A stretch of 33,074 nt of DNA from Paracoccaceae bacterium. GTDB lineage: Bacteria > Pseudomonadota > Alphaproteobacteria > Rhodobacterales > Rhodobacteraceae. Of the stretch, positions 25,832 through 33,070 are shown one piece after another (position 1 is the first letter of the stretch; each line of letters begins with the position of its first letter). The stretch is from the NCBI GenBank assembly GCA_014762635.1, contig JABURR010000021.1, forward strand, positions 1 to 33,074, written 5' to 3'. The position numbers and the translations under genes were made by a program. The notes under the pieces were generated by a model that searched no databases, was not told the origin of the DNA, and saw only the letters and a program-made list of their open reading frames with translations.

Positions 25832-25966
25832 TTACGCGCTGAGCGACTTCCGGCCCTTGGCGCGGCGCGCGTTCAGGATCTTGCGGCCGGCCTTGGTGGC
25901 CATACGCGCGCGGAAGCCATGGCGCCGCTTGCGGACCAGGTTCGAGGGTTGAAAGGTGCGCTTCAT
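25832..25966 (-). CDS. rpmH: 50S ribosomal protein L34 (bL34)
   Basis: This 44-residue protein begins [20 protein letters not shown] and ends [10 protein letters not shown], an unmistakable L34. The stop is TAA at 25834-25832. GGAG lies 9 nt before ATG 25966. It heads the rpmH-rnpA-yidD operon and is preceded by a promoter with a perfect -35 hexamer. Confidence 0.97.
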   Translation of the reverse strand: MKRTFQPSNLVRKRRHGFRARMATKAGRKILNARRAKGRKSLSA

Positions 25967-26037
25967 CGCTGCATCTCCGTCATCATGGCCCAAAGCCCGA
26001 AAAGGGATTCTAAGGCCGGAATTCCTTGGAAGCCCGG

Positions 26038-26066
26038 TCTTTAGGGGGTGATCGCGGGTATGTCAA
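26038..26066 (-). promoter_or_regulatory. rpmH promoter (sigma-70 type)
   Basis: On the minus strand TTGACA (26066-26061) is separated by exactly 17 nt from TAAAGA (26043-26038). The -35 is perfect and the -10 is modest (3 of 6), a usual state for alphaproteobacterial housekeeping promoters. It lies 72 nt before the rpmH start. Confidence 0.7.
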
Positions 26067-26229
26067 TTCTGCCCGGACGGGGTTTTGCAACATTCGCGCG
26101 GGAAAGTGTAACAAACCGGCATCAAAGGACGGTTTCTCATCACCGGTCATCAACGCGGCGTGAGGGGGCTACCTGATCGGGCGTTTCCTGCGCATGTTGG
26201 GCCACATGAACGAGTTCAAGGAACGCTCC

Positions 26230-26961
26230 ATGACCGATACCACCGTCCCGCCGCGCGCGGGCGTCCTGCGGCATCTGCCGCTGGCCCTGATCCTGACCGT
26301 TGCGCTGATCGGCGCCTTTGCCCTGCGTGACCAGCTGTCCTTCGAGGCGCTGCGCGACAACCGCGAGGCGCTGCTGGCCTTCCGCGACGCGAATTACATG
26401 GGCACCGTGCTGGCCTTCATCGCGCTTTACGTGGTGATCGTAGGCTTCTCGCTGCCCGGGGCGACGGTGGCGACGCTGACCGGCGGGTTCCTCTTCGCGA
26501 CTTTTCCGGGGGTGCTGTTCAACGTGACCGGCGCGACCCTTGGCGCGGTGGTGATCTTCCTCGCCGCGCGCTGGGGGCTGGGCGAACGGCTCGCCGCGCG
26601 GATGGAGGCTTCGGACGGGACGGTCAAGCGGCTGAAGGATGGCATCGACGAGAATCAATGGTCGGTCCTGTTCCTGATCCGTCTGGTGCCCGCGGTGCCT
26701 TTCTTCGTGGCGAACCTGCTACCCGCGATGGTGGGCGTGCCGCTGCATCGCTTCGTGATCTCGACCTTCCTGGGGATCATTCCCGGCGGGCTGGTCTATA
26801 CCTCGGTGGGCGCCGGGCTGGGCGATGTCTTCGCCCGAGGCGAGACGCCGAACCTGGGCATCATATTCGAGCCGCAGATCCTGTTGCCGATCCTCGGGCT
26901 TTGCGCGCTGGCGGCGCTGCCCATGGTGCTGAAGGGCCTACGCGGCCGGAAAGGGATCTGA
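26230..26961 (+). CDS. TVP38/TMEM64 (DedA-related) family membrane protein
   Basis: This membrane protein of 243 residues has segments at about 15-30, 58-78, 83-105, 108-125, 165-190 and 215-235. The VTT-domain core is visible: GFSLPGATVATLTGGFLFATFPGVLFNVTGATLGAVVIF, followed by LIRLVPAVPFFVANLLPAMVGVPLHRFVISTFLGIIPGGLVYTSVG. This family is related to VMP1/TMEM41 lipid scramblases and to DedA proteins, so lipid or ion movement is plausible, but no substrate is known. ATG 26230 was chosen as AAGGA lies 7 nt upstream; ATGs at 26194 and 26206 are alternatives. It precedes the flavoprotein gene by 1 nt, a pairing found in many proteobacteria. Confidence 0.9.
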   Translation: MTDTTVPPRAGVLRHLPLALILTVALIGAFALRDQLSFEALRDNREALLAFRDANYMGTVLAFIALYVVIVGFSLPGATVATLTGGFLFATFPGVLFNVTGATLGAVVIFLAARWGLGERLAARMEASDGTVKRLKDGIDENQWSVLFLIRLVPAVPFFVANLLPAMVGVPLHRFVISTFLGIIPGGLVYTSVGAGLGDVFARGETPNLGIIFEPQILLPILGLCALAALPMVLKGLRGRKGI

Positions 26962-26962
26962 G

Positions 26963-28375
26963 ATGGAACGGATCACGACGGATATCTGCGTCATCGGCGC
27001 GGGCTCGGGCGGGCTCAGCGTCGCGGCGGGCGCGGTGCAGATGGGCGCCTCGGTGGTGCTGGTCGAAAGCCACAAGATGGGCGGCGACTGCCTGAACTAC
27101 GGCTGCGTGCCGTCGAAGGCATTGATTGCCACGGGCAAGGCTGCCCACGCGATGGAGGCAGGCGCGGCCCTTGGCGTGGCGCCGGTCGCGCCCAAGGCGG
27201 ATTATGCCGCAGCCAAGGATCACGTCGCCGCCGCCATCGCCGCCATCGAACCCCATGACAGCCAAGAGCGGTTCGAGGGGCTTGGCGTCCGGGTCATCCG
27301 GGAGTGGGGGCGGTTCCTCTCGCCCACCGAGCTGCAGGCGGGGGACGCCATCATCACCGCGCGGCGCTTCGTCATCGCCACCGGCTCCTCTCCGCTGGTG
27401 CCGCCGATCCCGGGGCTGGAGGACGTACCCTACTTGACGAACGAGAACATCTTTGACCTGCGCGACCGGCCAGAGCACCTGATTATCATTGGCGGCGGGC
27501 CGATCGGTCTGGAAATGGCACAGGCGCATCGGCGGCTGGGCAGCAAGGTCACGGTGATCGAAGCGGCCCGCGCGCTGGGCCGCGAGGACCCGGAACTTGC
27601 CGCGGTGGTGCTGGAAAACCTGCGCGCCGAGGGGATCGAGATCATCGAGCAGATCGGCGCAAAGCGCATCACCGGCAAGGCCGGGGCGATCACCGTCGAG
27701 ACCGAGGCCGGGAACCACACCGGCACCCATCTGCTGGTGGCGGTGGGGCGCAAGGTCAACCTCGACCGGCTCGACCTCGACAAGGCGGGCGTCGCCCATG
27801 ACCGCGCGGTGAAGGTCGACGACCGGCTGCGCAGCAGCAACCGCCGGGTCCATGCCATCGGCGATGCGGCGGGCGGGGCGCATTTCACCCACGTGGCGGG
27901 GTACCACGCGGGGGTGGTGATCCGCTCGATGCTGTTCGGTCTGCCCGCCAAGGCGCGCACCGATCATATCCCCTGGGTGATCTACACCGACCCGGAACTG
28001 GCGCACGTGGGGTTGAACGAGACCCAGGCCCGCGAGAAATTCGGCGGCCAGCTTCAGGTGATCCGCACCCCCTATTCCGGCAATGACCGGGCCATCACCG
28101 AGGGGCGCACCAAGGGGATGCTGAAGCTTCTGGTGGCCAATGGCCGCCCGGTGGGCGTTTCCATCGCCGGGGCGCAGGCGGGGGAACTGATCGGCCTGTG
28201 GTCGCTGGTCATCGCCAACCGGCTCAAGATGGGCGCGGTGGCGGGCATGATCGCGCCCTATCCGACGCTGGGCGAGATCTCGAAGCGCGCGGCTGGGGCC
28301 TATTTCTCGCCGCGTCTGTTTGATAATGCTTGGGTGAAGAGGGTGGTCCGCACGGTGCAGAAGCTGGTGCCATGA
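26963..28375 (+). CDS. Mercuric-reductase-like FAD/NAD(P) disulfide oxidoreductase
   Basis: This 470-residue flavoprotein belongs to the pyridine nucleotide-disulfide oxidoreductase class. FAD binding is shown by GAGSGG (12-17). The redox disulfide is C43 and C48 in GGDCLNYGCVPSK. The NAD(P) domain has IIIGGGPIGLEMA, and the second FAD motif ends in AIGDAAGG. The dimerisation domain ends PYPTLGEISKRAAGAYF. The catalytic His of dihydrolipoamide dehydrogenase (HPTxxE) is replaced by Tyr, as in mercuric reductase. Yet the MerA C-terminal Cys pair and the N-terminal metal-binding domain are absent, so mercury reduction is unlikely. It begins 1 nt after the TVP38 gene and is followed 15 nt later by the kinase. 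Confidence 0.9.
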   Translation: MERITTDICVIGAGSGGLSVAAGAVQMGASVVLVESHKMGGDCLNYGCVPSKALIATGKAAHAMEAGAALGVAPVAPKADYAAAKDHVAAAIAAIEPHDSQERFEGLGVRVIREWGRFLSPTELQAGDAIITARRFVIATGSSPLVPPIPGLEDVPYLTNENIFDLRDRPEHLIIIGGGPIGLEMAQAHRRLGSKVTVIEAARALGREDPELAAVVLENLRAEGIEIIEQIGAKRITGKAGAITVETEAGNHTGTHLLVAVGRKVNLDRLDLDKAGVAHDRAVKVDDRLRSSNRRVHAIGDAAGGAHFTHVAGYHAGVVIRSMLFGLPAKARTDHIPWVIYTDPELAHVGLNETQAREKFGGQLQVIRTPYSGNDRAITEGRTKGMLKLLVANGRPVGVSIAGAQAGELIGLWSLVIANRLKMGAVAGMIAPYPTLGEISKRAAGAYFSPRLFDNAWVKRVVRTVQKLVP

Positions 28376-28390
28376 CCGCCCGGCGATAGG

Positions 28391-29800
28391 ATGGGTATGT
28401 TTCTGAACTCTCTCTCCGGCAGGTTCCTCGTCCTCACGGCGGTGTTCGTGATGCTGGGAGAGGTCTTGATCTTCGTGCCCTCGGTTGCGCGCTTTCGCGA
28501 GGACTACCTGCTGTCGCGCCTCGAACGGGCGCAGATCGCCTCGCTGGCGCTGCTGGCCAATGACATGATCGATGCCGAGCTTGAACAGGAACTGCTGCGC
28601 AACGCCGAGGTCTTCAACGTGGTCCTGCGCCGCGACGAGATGCGGCAACTGATCCTGTCCTCGCCGATCCCGGCCCCGATCGCCGCCACCTATGATCTGC
28701 GCGATGCCGGGGCGTTCGAACTGATCCGAGATGCGCTGGCCCGCATGGTGAATCCCGAGGATCAGATCATCCGGGTGATCGGCGACCCGGTGCGCAAGGC
28801 GGGGCTCCTGATCGAGATCACCATGGAGACCGCGCCCCTGCGCGCGGCGATGATCGATTACGGGCTGCGCATCCTGCTGCTGTCGGCGGTTATCTCGGTC
28901 TTCACCGCTTCGCTGTTGTTTCTGACGGTCCGGCGGTTCCTGGTTCGACCGATCAAACGCGTGGTGGGGGCGATGATCTCCTATTCGCAGGCGCCCGAGG
29001 ATGCGCGCAGGGTGATCCAGCCCACGGCCGGCATCACCGAGCTGCGCGAGGCCGAGGCGGCGCTGCAGCAGCTTCAGACCCAGTTGACCGGGGCGCTGCG
29101 CCAGAAAGAGCACCTGGCCCAGCTTGGCGGCGCGGTGGCCAAGATCAGCCACGACCTGCGCAACATCCTGACCACCGCCCAGCTTTTCGCTGACCGGATG
29201 GAGGACAGCGCCGACCCGACCGTGCAGCGCGCCGCGCCGAAACTGGTGAACTCCATCACCCGGGCGGTGAACCTCTGCGAATCCACCCTGGCCTTTGGCC
29301 GGGCCGAGGAACCGCCCCCGGCGCTGGATCGGGTGCAGCTTCACGCCATCGTGCAAGAGGCGGTTGAGGGCGAACGCCTCGCCAGCGGCGAGCACGAGAT
29401 CAGTTTTTCCGAGGACGTGCCCGCCAGCATGACCCTACGCGCCGATCCCGAGCAGCTTTATCGCGTGCTCTCGAACCTGATCCGCAACGCGCGGCAAGCG
29501 ATCATCGCCAGTGGCCAGCCGGGCGAGATCAGTGTGCAGGCCAGCGAGGATGATCGGGAATGGGTGATCATGGTGGCCGACACCGGGCCGGGCTTGCCGC
29601 CCAAGGCGCGGGAGTTCCTGTTCCAGCCCTTCCAGGGCGGCGCGCGTAAGGGCGGCTTCGGCCTTGGGCTGGCAATTTCGGCCGACCTGGTGCGCGGCCA
29701 CGGCGGGCGGCTGGAACTTCTGGAAACGGGTGAGACCGGCACCCGTTTCGCGATCCGCCTGCCCAAGTCCATCGTCGCGCTCGACGAAGCGGCGGAGTAA
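28391..29800 (+). CDS. Membrane sensor histidine kinase
   Basis: This 469-residue kinase has TM1 at about 12-32 and TM2 at about 159-181, which enclose a sensor region of about 125 residues on the periplasmic side. A HAMP-like linker and a coiled coil (about 182-245) follow. The phospho-acceptor is H254 in AKISHDLRNIL. The ATPase domain has N366 (N box), DTGPGLP at 397-403 (G1) and GFGLGLAI at 423-430 (G2). All catalytic parts are present, but no response regulator is encoded in the window, so its partner is unknown. ATG 28391 is the first of two close ATGs (the other at 28397); the weak GATAGG lies just before. It is probably co-transcribed with the flavoprotein gene. Confidence 0.92.
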   Translation: MGMFLNSLSGRFLVLTAVFVMLGEVLIFVPSVARFREDYLLSRLERAQIASLALLANDMIDAELEQELLRNAEVFNVVLRRDEMRQLILSSPIPAPIAATYDLRDAGAFELIRDALARMVNPEDQIIRVIGDPVRKAGLLIEITMETAPLRAAMIDYGLRILLLSAVISVFTASLLFLTVRRFLVRPIKRVVGAMISYSQAPEDARRVIQPTAGITELREAEAALQQLQTQLTGALRQKEHLAQLGGAVAKISHDLRNILTTAQLFADRMEDSADPTVQRAAPKLVNSITRAVNLCESTLAFGRAEEPPPALDRVQLHAIVQEAVEGERLASGEHEISFSEDVPASMTLRADPEQLYRVLSNLIRNARQAIIASGQPGEISVQASEDDREWVIMVADTGPGLPPKAREFLFQPFQGGARKGGFGLGLAISADLVRGHGGRLELLETGETGTRFAIRLPKSIVALDEAAE

Positions 29801-29851
29801 AGAAACCCCCTTGCAAACCCCGCCCGGGGCCGCTACATCGCCCCCACCCGC

Positions 29852-29928
29852 GCGCTGGTAGCTCAGTTGGATAGAGTACCTGACTACGAATCAGGGGGTC
29901 GGGGGTTCGAATCCTCCCCAGCGCGCCA
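29852..29928 (+). tRNA. tRNA-Arg(ACG), CCA encoded
   Basis: The acceptor stem GCGCTGG (29852-29858) pairs with CCAGCGC (29918-29924). D arm GCTCAGTTGGATAGAGT, anticodon stem CCTGA/TCAGG, loop CTACGAA with anticodon ACG at 29886-29888, T arm GGGGG-TTCGAAT-CCTCC, discriminator G at 29925 and CCA at 29926-29928. A34 would be deaminated to inosine to read CGU, CGC and CGA. C32 makes it a plausible substrate of TtcA. tRNA-Arg genes are frequent attachment sites, but no repeat of the 3' end was seen downstream in this window. Confidence 0.97.
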
Positions 29929-30378
29929 CTTTCTCCTCCTAAGTCATTGTTTTTAAAATTATAATCCGGATTGGCGGCTTGGAGGCCCCTCATTTATCCC
30001 CCCACTCCAATTGCTTCGACACGAGGGTACTTCTGACCCGTCCACGTTGGTTCTGATTTTTGAGTTGGTCGATCTTGCCAGGGAGACGGCTGGACATTCA
30101 CGGCCCAGACCCGACATTCAAACCGTTGTTTTGATGCTGCAACGCAGCTTCACCGAAGCGGCCATTCATGCACGCCGCAGCATTTCGAGTGATCAAAGGT
30201 CCGCAGTGCGGGACCTCGCTGTCTGTCGGCATCGGAAAACGAAAGACCGGTTCGAAACATGTTGCAGACCTTCGTCATGATATAGGCGCTCCTATTCTAT
30301 GCCAAAATTATGAGAAGTGATATTTGACATATTAGTATGCATACAATAAATGCTTTTATTCCACTCAGGATATGCCTC
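29929..30378. other. AT-richer non-coding gap after tRNA-Arg
   Basis: This 450-nt stretch has no convincing gene. It contains a T-run and AT patch (29947-29965), the 10-bp palindrome AATCCGGATT (29963-29972), and an imperfect hairpin AGGTCCGCA/TGCGGGACCT (30198-30217). The latter shares GTCCGC-N3-GCGG with the DUF1330-GST gap. Its right end carries the promoter and palindrome of the XRE gene. A translated frame of 89 codons at 30011-30280 is not supported. Confidence 0.6.
30324..30352 (+). promoter_or_regulatory. Promoter with internal palindrome before the XRE-SulP genes
   Basis: TTGACA (30324-30329) is a perfect -35 hexamer, and 17 nt later TAAATG (30347-30352) is a modest -10. Between them lies the exact 10-bp palindrome GTATGCATAC (30335-30344), where a bound repressor would block polymerase. 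The XRE protein encoded directly downstream is the obvious candidate, so autoregulation is proposed. Confidence 0.5.
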
Positions 30379-30639
30379 ATGATCACCGGACCTCAGATGC
30401 GCGCGGCGCGCACCCTTCTCGGCATGGATCAGAAGACCCTGGCCAAACTCGCGGGGCTTTCCGTGCCGACGATCCAGCGCATGGAGGCCAGCCACGGTAA
30501 CGTGCGCGGCGTCGTGGACAGCCTAACCAAGGTCGTCGCGGCACTCGAATTTGCCGGCGTTGAACTCATCGGAGAAGGCGCTGCCAGCACGGCAGGCGGA
30601 CGTGGCGTCCGGCTGAAGGCTCTTCCGCCGAAACACTGA
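30379..30639 (+). CDS. XRE-family helix-turn-helix regulator
   Basis: This 86-residue DNA-binding protein begins MITGPQMRAARTLLGMDQ. The helix-turn-helix spans about residues 7-45 (KTLAKLAGLSVPTIQRMEASHG), and the rest (VVDSLTKVVAALEFAGVELIGEG) is a small C-terminal part without an obvious ligand domain. ATG 30379 is preferred to an ATG at 30337, since CAGGA lies 8 nt before it and the protein then starts at the HTH. Short proteins of this type often precede SulP transporter genes in alphaproteobacteria, as here, 75 nt upstream. Control of the transporter and of itself is an inference. Confidence 0.88.
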   Translation: MITGPQMRAARTLLGMDQKTLAKLAGLSVPTIQRMEASHGNVRGVVDSLTKVVAALEFAGVELIGEGAASTAGGRGVRLKALPPKH

Positions 30640-30714
30640 CCCTAAACCCGCGACGGCGACCGCCGACGACATGCCGACGATCCCGCCGCTCCCTTCCCAA
30701 AGGTGCGGCCACAT

Positions 30715-32436
30715 ATGACAGACCAGAACAACAGACCGGGTGACGCTGCGAGCTTCATCGAGCTCTTCACCCCGAAACTCGTTACGGTCCTGCGCGAAGG
30801 CTACGGGCTGACGCAGTTACGAACCGACGCCATTGCCGGGCTGACCGTCGCCATCGTGGCGCTGCCGCTTTCGATGGCCATCGCCATCGCGTCTGGCGCG
30901 ACCCCGGCGCAGGGCCTCTACACAGCCATCGTCGGCGGTTTTCTTGTGTCGCTCCTCGGCGGATCGCGCTTTCAGATCGGTGGCCCGGCCGGGGCCTTCA
31001 TCGTGCTAGTCGCCGCCACCGTTGCCCAGCACGGGATGGATGGCTTGGTCCTGGCCACTTTTCTCTCGGGGTTAATGCTCGCGGTCGTGGGCTTCCTGCG
31101 TTTGGGCACTTTCATCAAGTTCATCCCTTTTCCCGTTACGGTCGGGTTCACCACCGGAATCGCGGTCATCATCTTCGCCAGCCAGATCAGGGAGATTTTC
31201 GGCCTGACGTTGACAAATGAACCGGGCGAACTGCTGGAAAAGATTCCTGCGCTCTGGGAGGCTCGGGGTAGCCTGACGCCGACGGCCCTTAGCGTTTCCG
31301 TGGCCACTGTCGCGGTCATCCTCGGGCTGCGGCGCTGGCGCTCGCACTGGCCCGGCATGCTGATCGCCGTGGCCCTCGCCGCGGCGACGACCGGGCTCCT
31401 GGCCCTGCCGGTACAGACCATCGGCACGAAGTTCGGTGGGGTACCCTCGTCGCTTCCGGCGCCGCAGCTGCCCTCTCTGTCGACGGACGCCATCCTTGCC
31501 GTGCTTCCGGCGGCGATCTCCTTCACCATGCTGGGCGCCATCGAGTCGCTTCTGTCGGCTGTTGTCGCCGATGGCATGACCGGTCGCCGCCACCGCTCGA
31601 ACTGTGAGCTGGTAGCGCAGGGCGTAGCTAATGTCGGCTCGTCGCTCTTTGGCGGCATATGCGTGACCGGCACGATCGCGCGGACCGCGACCAATGTCCG
31701 CGCCGGGGCGCATGGCCCGGTGGCTGGCATGCTGCACGCCCTGTTCATCCTGCTGTTCATGCTCGTAGCGGCACCGCTTGCCTCCTACATCCCGCTGGCG
31801 GCGCTCGCCGGGGTGCTGGCCGTCGTGGCGTGGAACATGATTGAGAAACAGGCCATCGCAATCCTCGTCCGCTCGGGCTGGGGCGAGGCGATAGTCCTCG
31901 GCTCCACCTTCTTACTCACCATCTTCCGCGACCTGACCGAGGCCATCGTCATCGGCTTCGCGCTCGGTTCGGTCCTCTTCATTCACCGCATGAGCCGCAC
32001 AACCGAGGTTGCGACAGACGGCGCCTTTGTCGGCCGCGACGAAGCCGACAGCGCCCACCCGCGCGGTGAGTACCACGAGGAACAGGCCGCGAACCCGGAC
32101 GTCGTCATCTACCGGATCACCGGCGCGCTGTTCTTCGGCGCGACCGCCTCGATCGGTTCGGTCCTCGACCGCATCCAAGATACCCACAAGGCGCTGATCG
32201 TCGATTTCTCGGCCGTGCCGTTCCTCGACTCGACCGGTGCCAACATGATCGAGGGCCTTGCGCACAAGGCGCATAGGCAGGGGGTCGCGCTCTGGCTCAC
32301 CGGCGCGAGGCGCGACATTCGGCGTGTCTTCGTGACCCACGGTCTGAAGCGTCCGCTGGTTCACTACGCCGCCACTGTGGACGAGGCGCTGGCAAGGGTG
32401 CGCGATGGTGCCGACAGCGATCAGGAGACCACCTGA
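30715..32436 (+). CDS. SulP family inorganic anion transporter with STAS domain
   Basis: This 573-residue transporter has a membrane part of about 10-14 segments (residues 35-435), with the family segments GLTVAIVALPLSMAIAIASG, FQIGGPAGAFIVLVAATV and VTGTIARTATNVRAGAHGPVAG. The cytoplasmic STAS domain (about 460-560) includes VDFSAVPFLDSTGANMIEGLAHKA. Substrates of SulP proteins include sulfate, bicarbonate, chloride and dicarboxylates; the sequence does not decide among them. No carbonic anhydrase or sulfate assimilation gene is adjacent. ATG 30715 is chosen, with AAAGG upstream; GTG 30703 would add four residues. The stop overlaps the next start by one base (TGATG), so the small regulator is translationally coupled. 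Confidence 0.93.
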   Translation: MTDQNNRPGDAASFIELFTPKLVTVLREGYGLTQLRTDAIAGLTVAIVALPLSMAIAIASGATPAQGLYTAIVGGFLVSLLGGSRFQIGGPAGAFIVLVAATVAQHGMDGLVLATFLSGLMLAVVGFLRLGTFIKFIPFPVTVGFTTGIAVIIFASQIREIFGLTLTNEPGELLEKIPALWEARGSLTPTALSVSVATVAVILGLRRWRSHWPGMLIAVALAAATTGLLALPVQTIGTKFGGVPSSLPAPQLPSLSTDAILAVLPAAISFTMLGAIESLLSAVVADGMTGRRHRSNCELVAQGVANVGSSLFGGICVTGTIARTATNVRAGAHGPVAGMLHALFILLFMLVAAPLASYIPLAALAGVLAVVAWNMIEKQAIAILVRSGWGEAIVLGSTFLLTIFRDLTEAIVIGFALGSVLFIHRMSRTTEVATDGAFVGRDEADSAHPRGEYHEEQAANPDVVIYRITGALFFGATASIGSVLDRIQDTHKALIVDFSAVPFLDSTGANMIEGLAHKAHRQGVALWLTGARRDIRRVFVTHGLKRPLVHYAATVDEALARVRDGADSDQETT

Positions 32437-32693
32437 TGCCCAAAACCGGCGGTGAGAATGGTCGAGCGATGCATCGACGGAACTCCCCGGCTGAAGCGCG
32501 CAGGCGCTATATCCTCGACGCGCTTGAGCGCCCGCGGACGCAGGCGGAACTGCGCGACGCCTTGGGCATGAGCAACAGCGGAATACTGCATCTGCTGCGC
32601 CGAATGGAGCGCGAGGGTTTGGTACGGCCCGCCGAGCGGGTGTGCTGCACACGTATTTGGGAGCGGATGATTAAGTCGGCAACGCGTTCATGA
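32436..32693 (+). CDS. Small winged-helix DNA-binding protein
   Basis: This 85-residue protein has a winged helix-turn-helix at about residues 22-68 (YILDALERPRTQAELRDALGMSNSGILHLLRRMEREGLVRPAERV), resembling the MarR/ArsR-like fold. The recognition helix would be SNSGILHLLRRMERE. No ligand-binding or dimerisation part is obvious. AGGAG lies 8 nt before ATG 32436, inside the SulP gene, and the two overlap by 1 nt. A second regulator in the same unit as the XRE protein is unusual. It may control the unit or a gene beyond the window edge. Confidence 0.7.
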   Translation: MPKTGGENGRAMHRRNSPAEARRRYILDALERPRTQAELRDALGMSNSGILHLLRRMEREGLVRPAERVCCTRIWERMIKSATRS

Positions 32694-32982
32694 TCATATG
32701 GGGCGAAAGGAATGTTACTGCAGCTGAGGTCGGGCAACCTGCAGCATTCGACATCTTGGACTCGAATCTGCCATGCGGCGGCGCATAACAAAGCCCTAAG
32801 GCCGCATCTTCTGAATGTCAGCTTCCATTGATGCGGTATTGTCCGCTTGCAGGCGCAGCGAATTCACACTTTCCGCCCCTTTCCCTCACCACCGCCCCCC
32901 GTGCGACCGTGCGACATGTGCGACACGCGGCCTTCCTTGGACGCTGCCGGAACGTTGACTTGGGTCCGTGTCGCACGGTGTC
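32694..32982. other. Non-coding gap with intergenic motifs
   Basis: I see no gene here. It holds a 64-nt stretch (32813-32876) whose two ends resemble strings at 22092-22104 and 22537-22566, and the GTGCGAC heptamer repeats listed separately. It lies between the winged-helix gene and the minus-strand terminator. Confidence 0.5.
32901..32976. repeat. GTGCGAC heptamer repeats, three direct and one inverted
   Basis: GTGCGAC occurs at 32901-32907, 32909-32915 and 32918-32924, and its complement GTCGCAC at 32970-32976. GTGCGACAC (32918-32926) and GTGTCGCAC (32968-32976) form a 9-bp inverted repeat. The 8-9 bp spacing of direct copies is not a helical turn, so an iteron role is uncertain. A minus-strand gene beyond the edge would end here, not start, so the repeats need not be its promoter. 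Confidence 0.55.
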
Positions 32983-33018
32983 AAAAAAAGCGCCGCCCGG
33001 TAGGAGTACGGGCAGCGC
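32983..33018 (-). terminator. Intrinsic terminator on the minus strand
   Basis: Read on the minus strand, GCGCTGCCCG (33018-33009) pairs with CGGGCGGCGC (32999-32990) with one wobble pair, a 9-nt loop, and then TTTTTTT (32989-32983). It should end a transcript entering from beyond the right edge. Confidence 0.8.
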
Positions 33019-33026
33019 CTAGTCGA

Positions 33027-33070
33027 GGTGGCAGCAGGGAGCTACCAGTTGCTAGAGGACCATCTAGCAA
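33027..33070 (-). other. Two further hairpins directly before the terminator
   Basis: GGTGGC (33027-33032) pairs with GCTACC (33041-33046) with one wobble pair, and TTGCTAGA (33049-33056) pairs exactly with TCTAGCAA (33063-33070). With the terminator they make three stem-loops in a row over 88 nt, a pattern expected of a small structured RNA or of a structured 3' end of a message from the next gene. The window ends here, so the two cannot be told apart. Confidence 0.45.

Noticed and set aside
26963-28375. True mercuric reductase
   Set aside because: The N-terminal metal-binding domain and the C-terminal Cys pair of MerA are missing, and no other mer gene is near.
26861-29395. 844-codon open frame on the minus strand
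   Set aside because: It is antisense to the TVP38 end, the flavoprotein and the kinase genes, all of which have clear motifs; the frame is rich in His, Gln, Arg and Gly as expected of antisense in GC-rich DNA.
30011-30280. 89-codon open frame after tRNA-Arg
   Set aside because: There is no recognisable domain and no good ribosome-binding site, and it lies in a region with hairpins and repeated motifs, so it is more likely chance.
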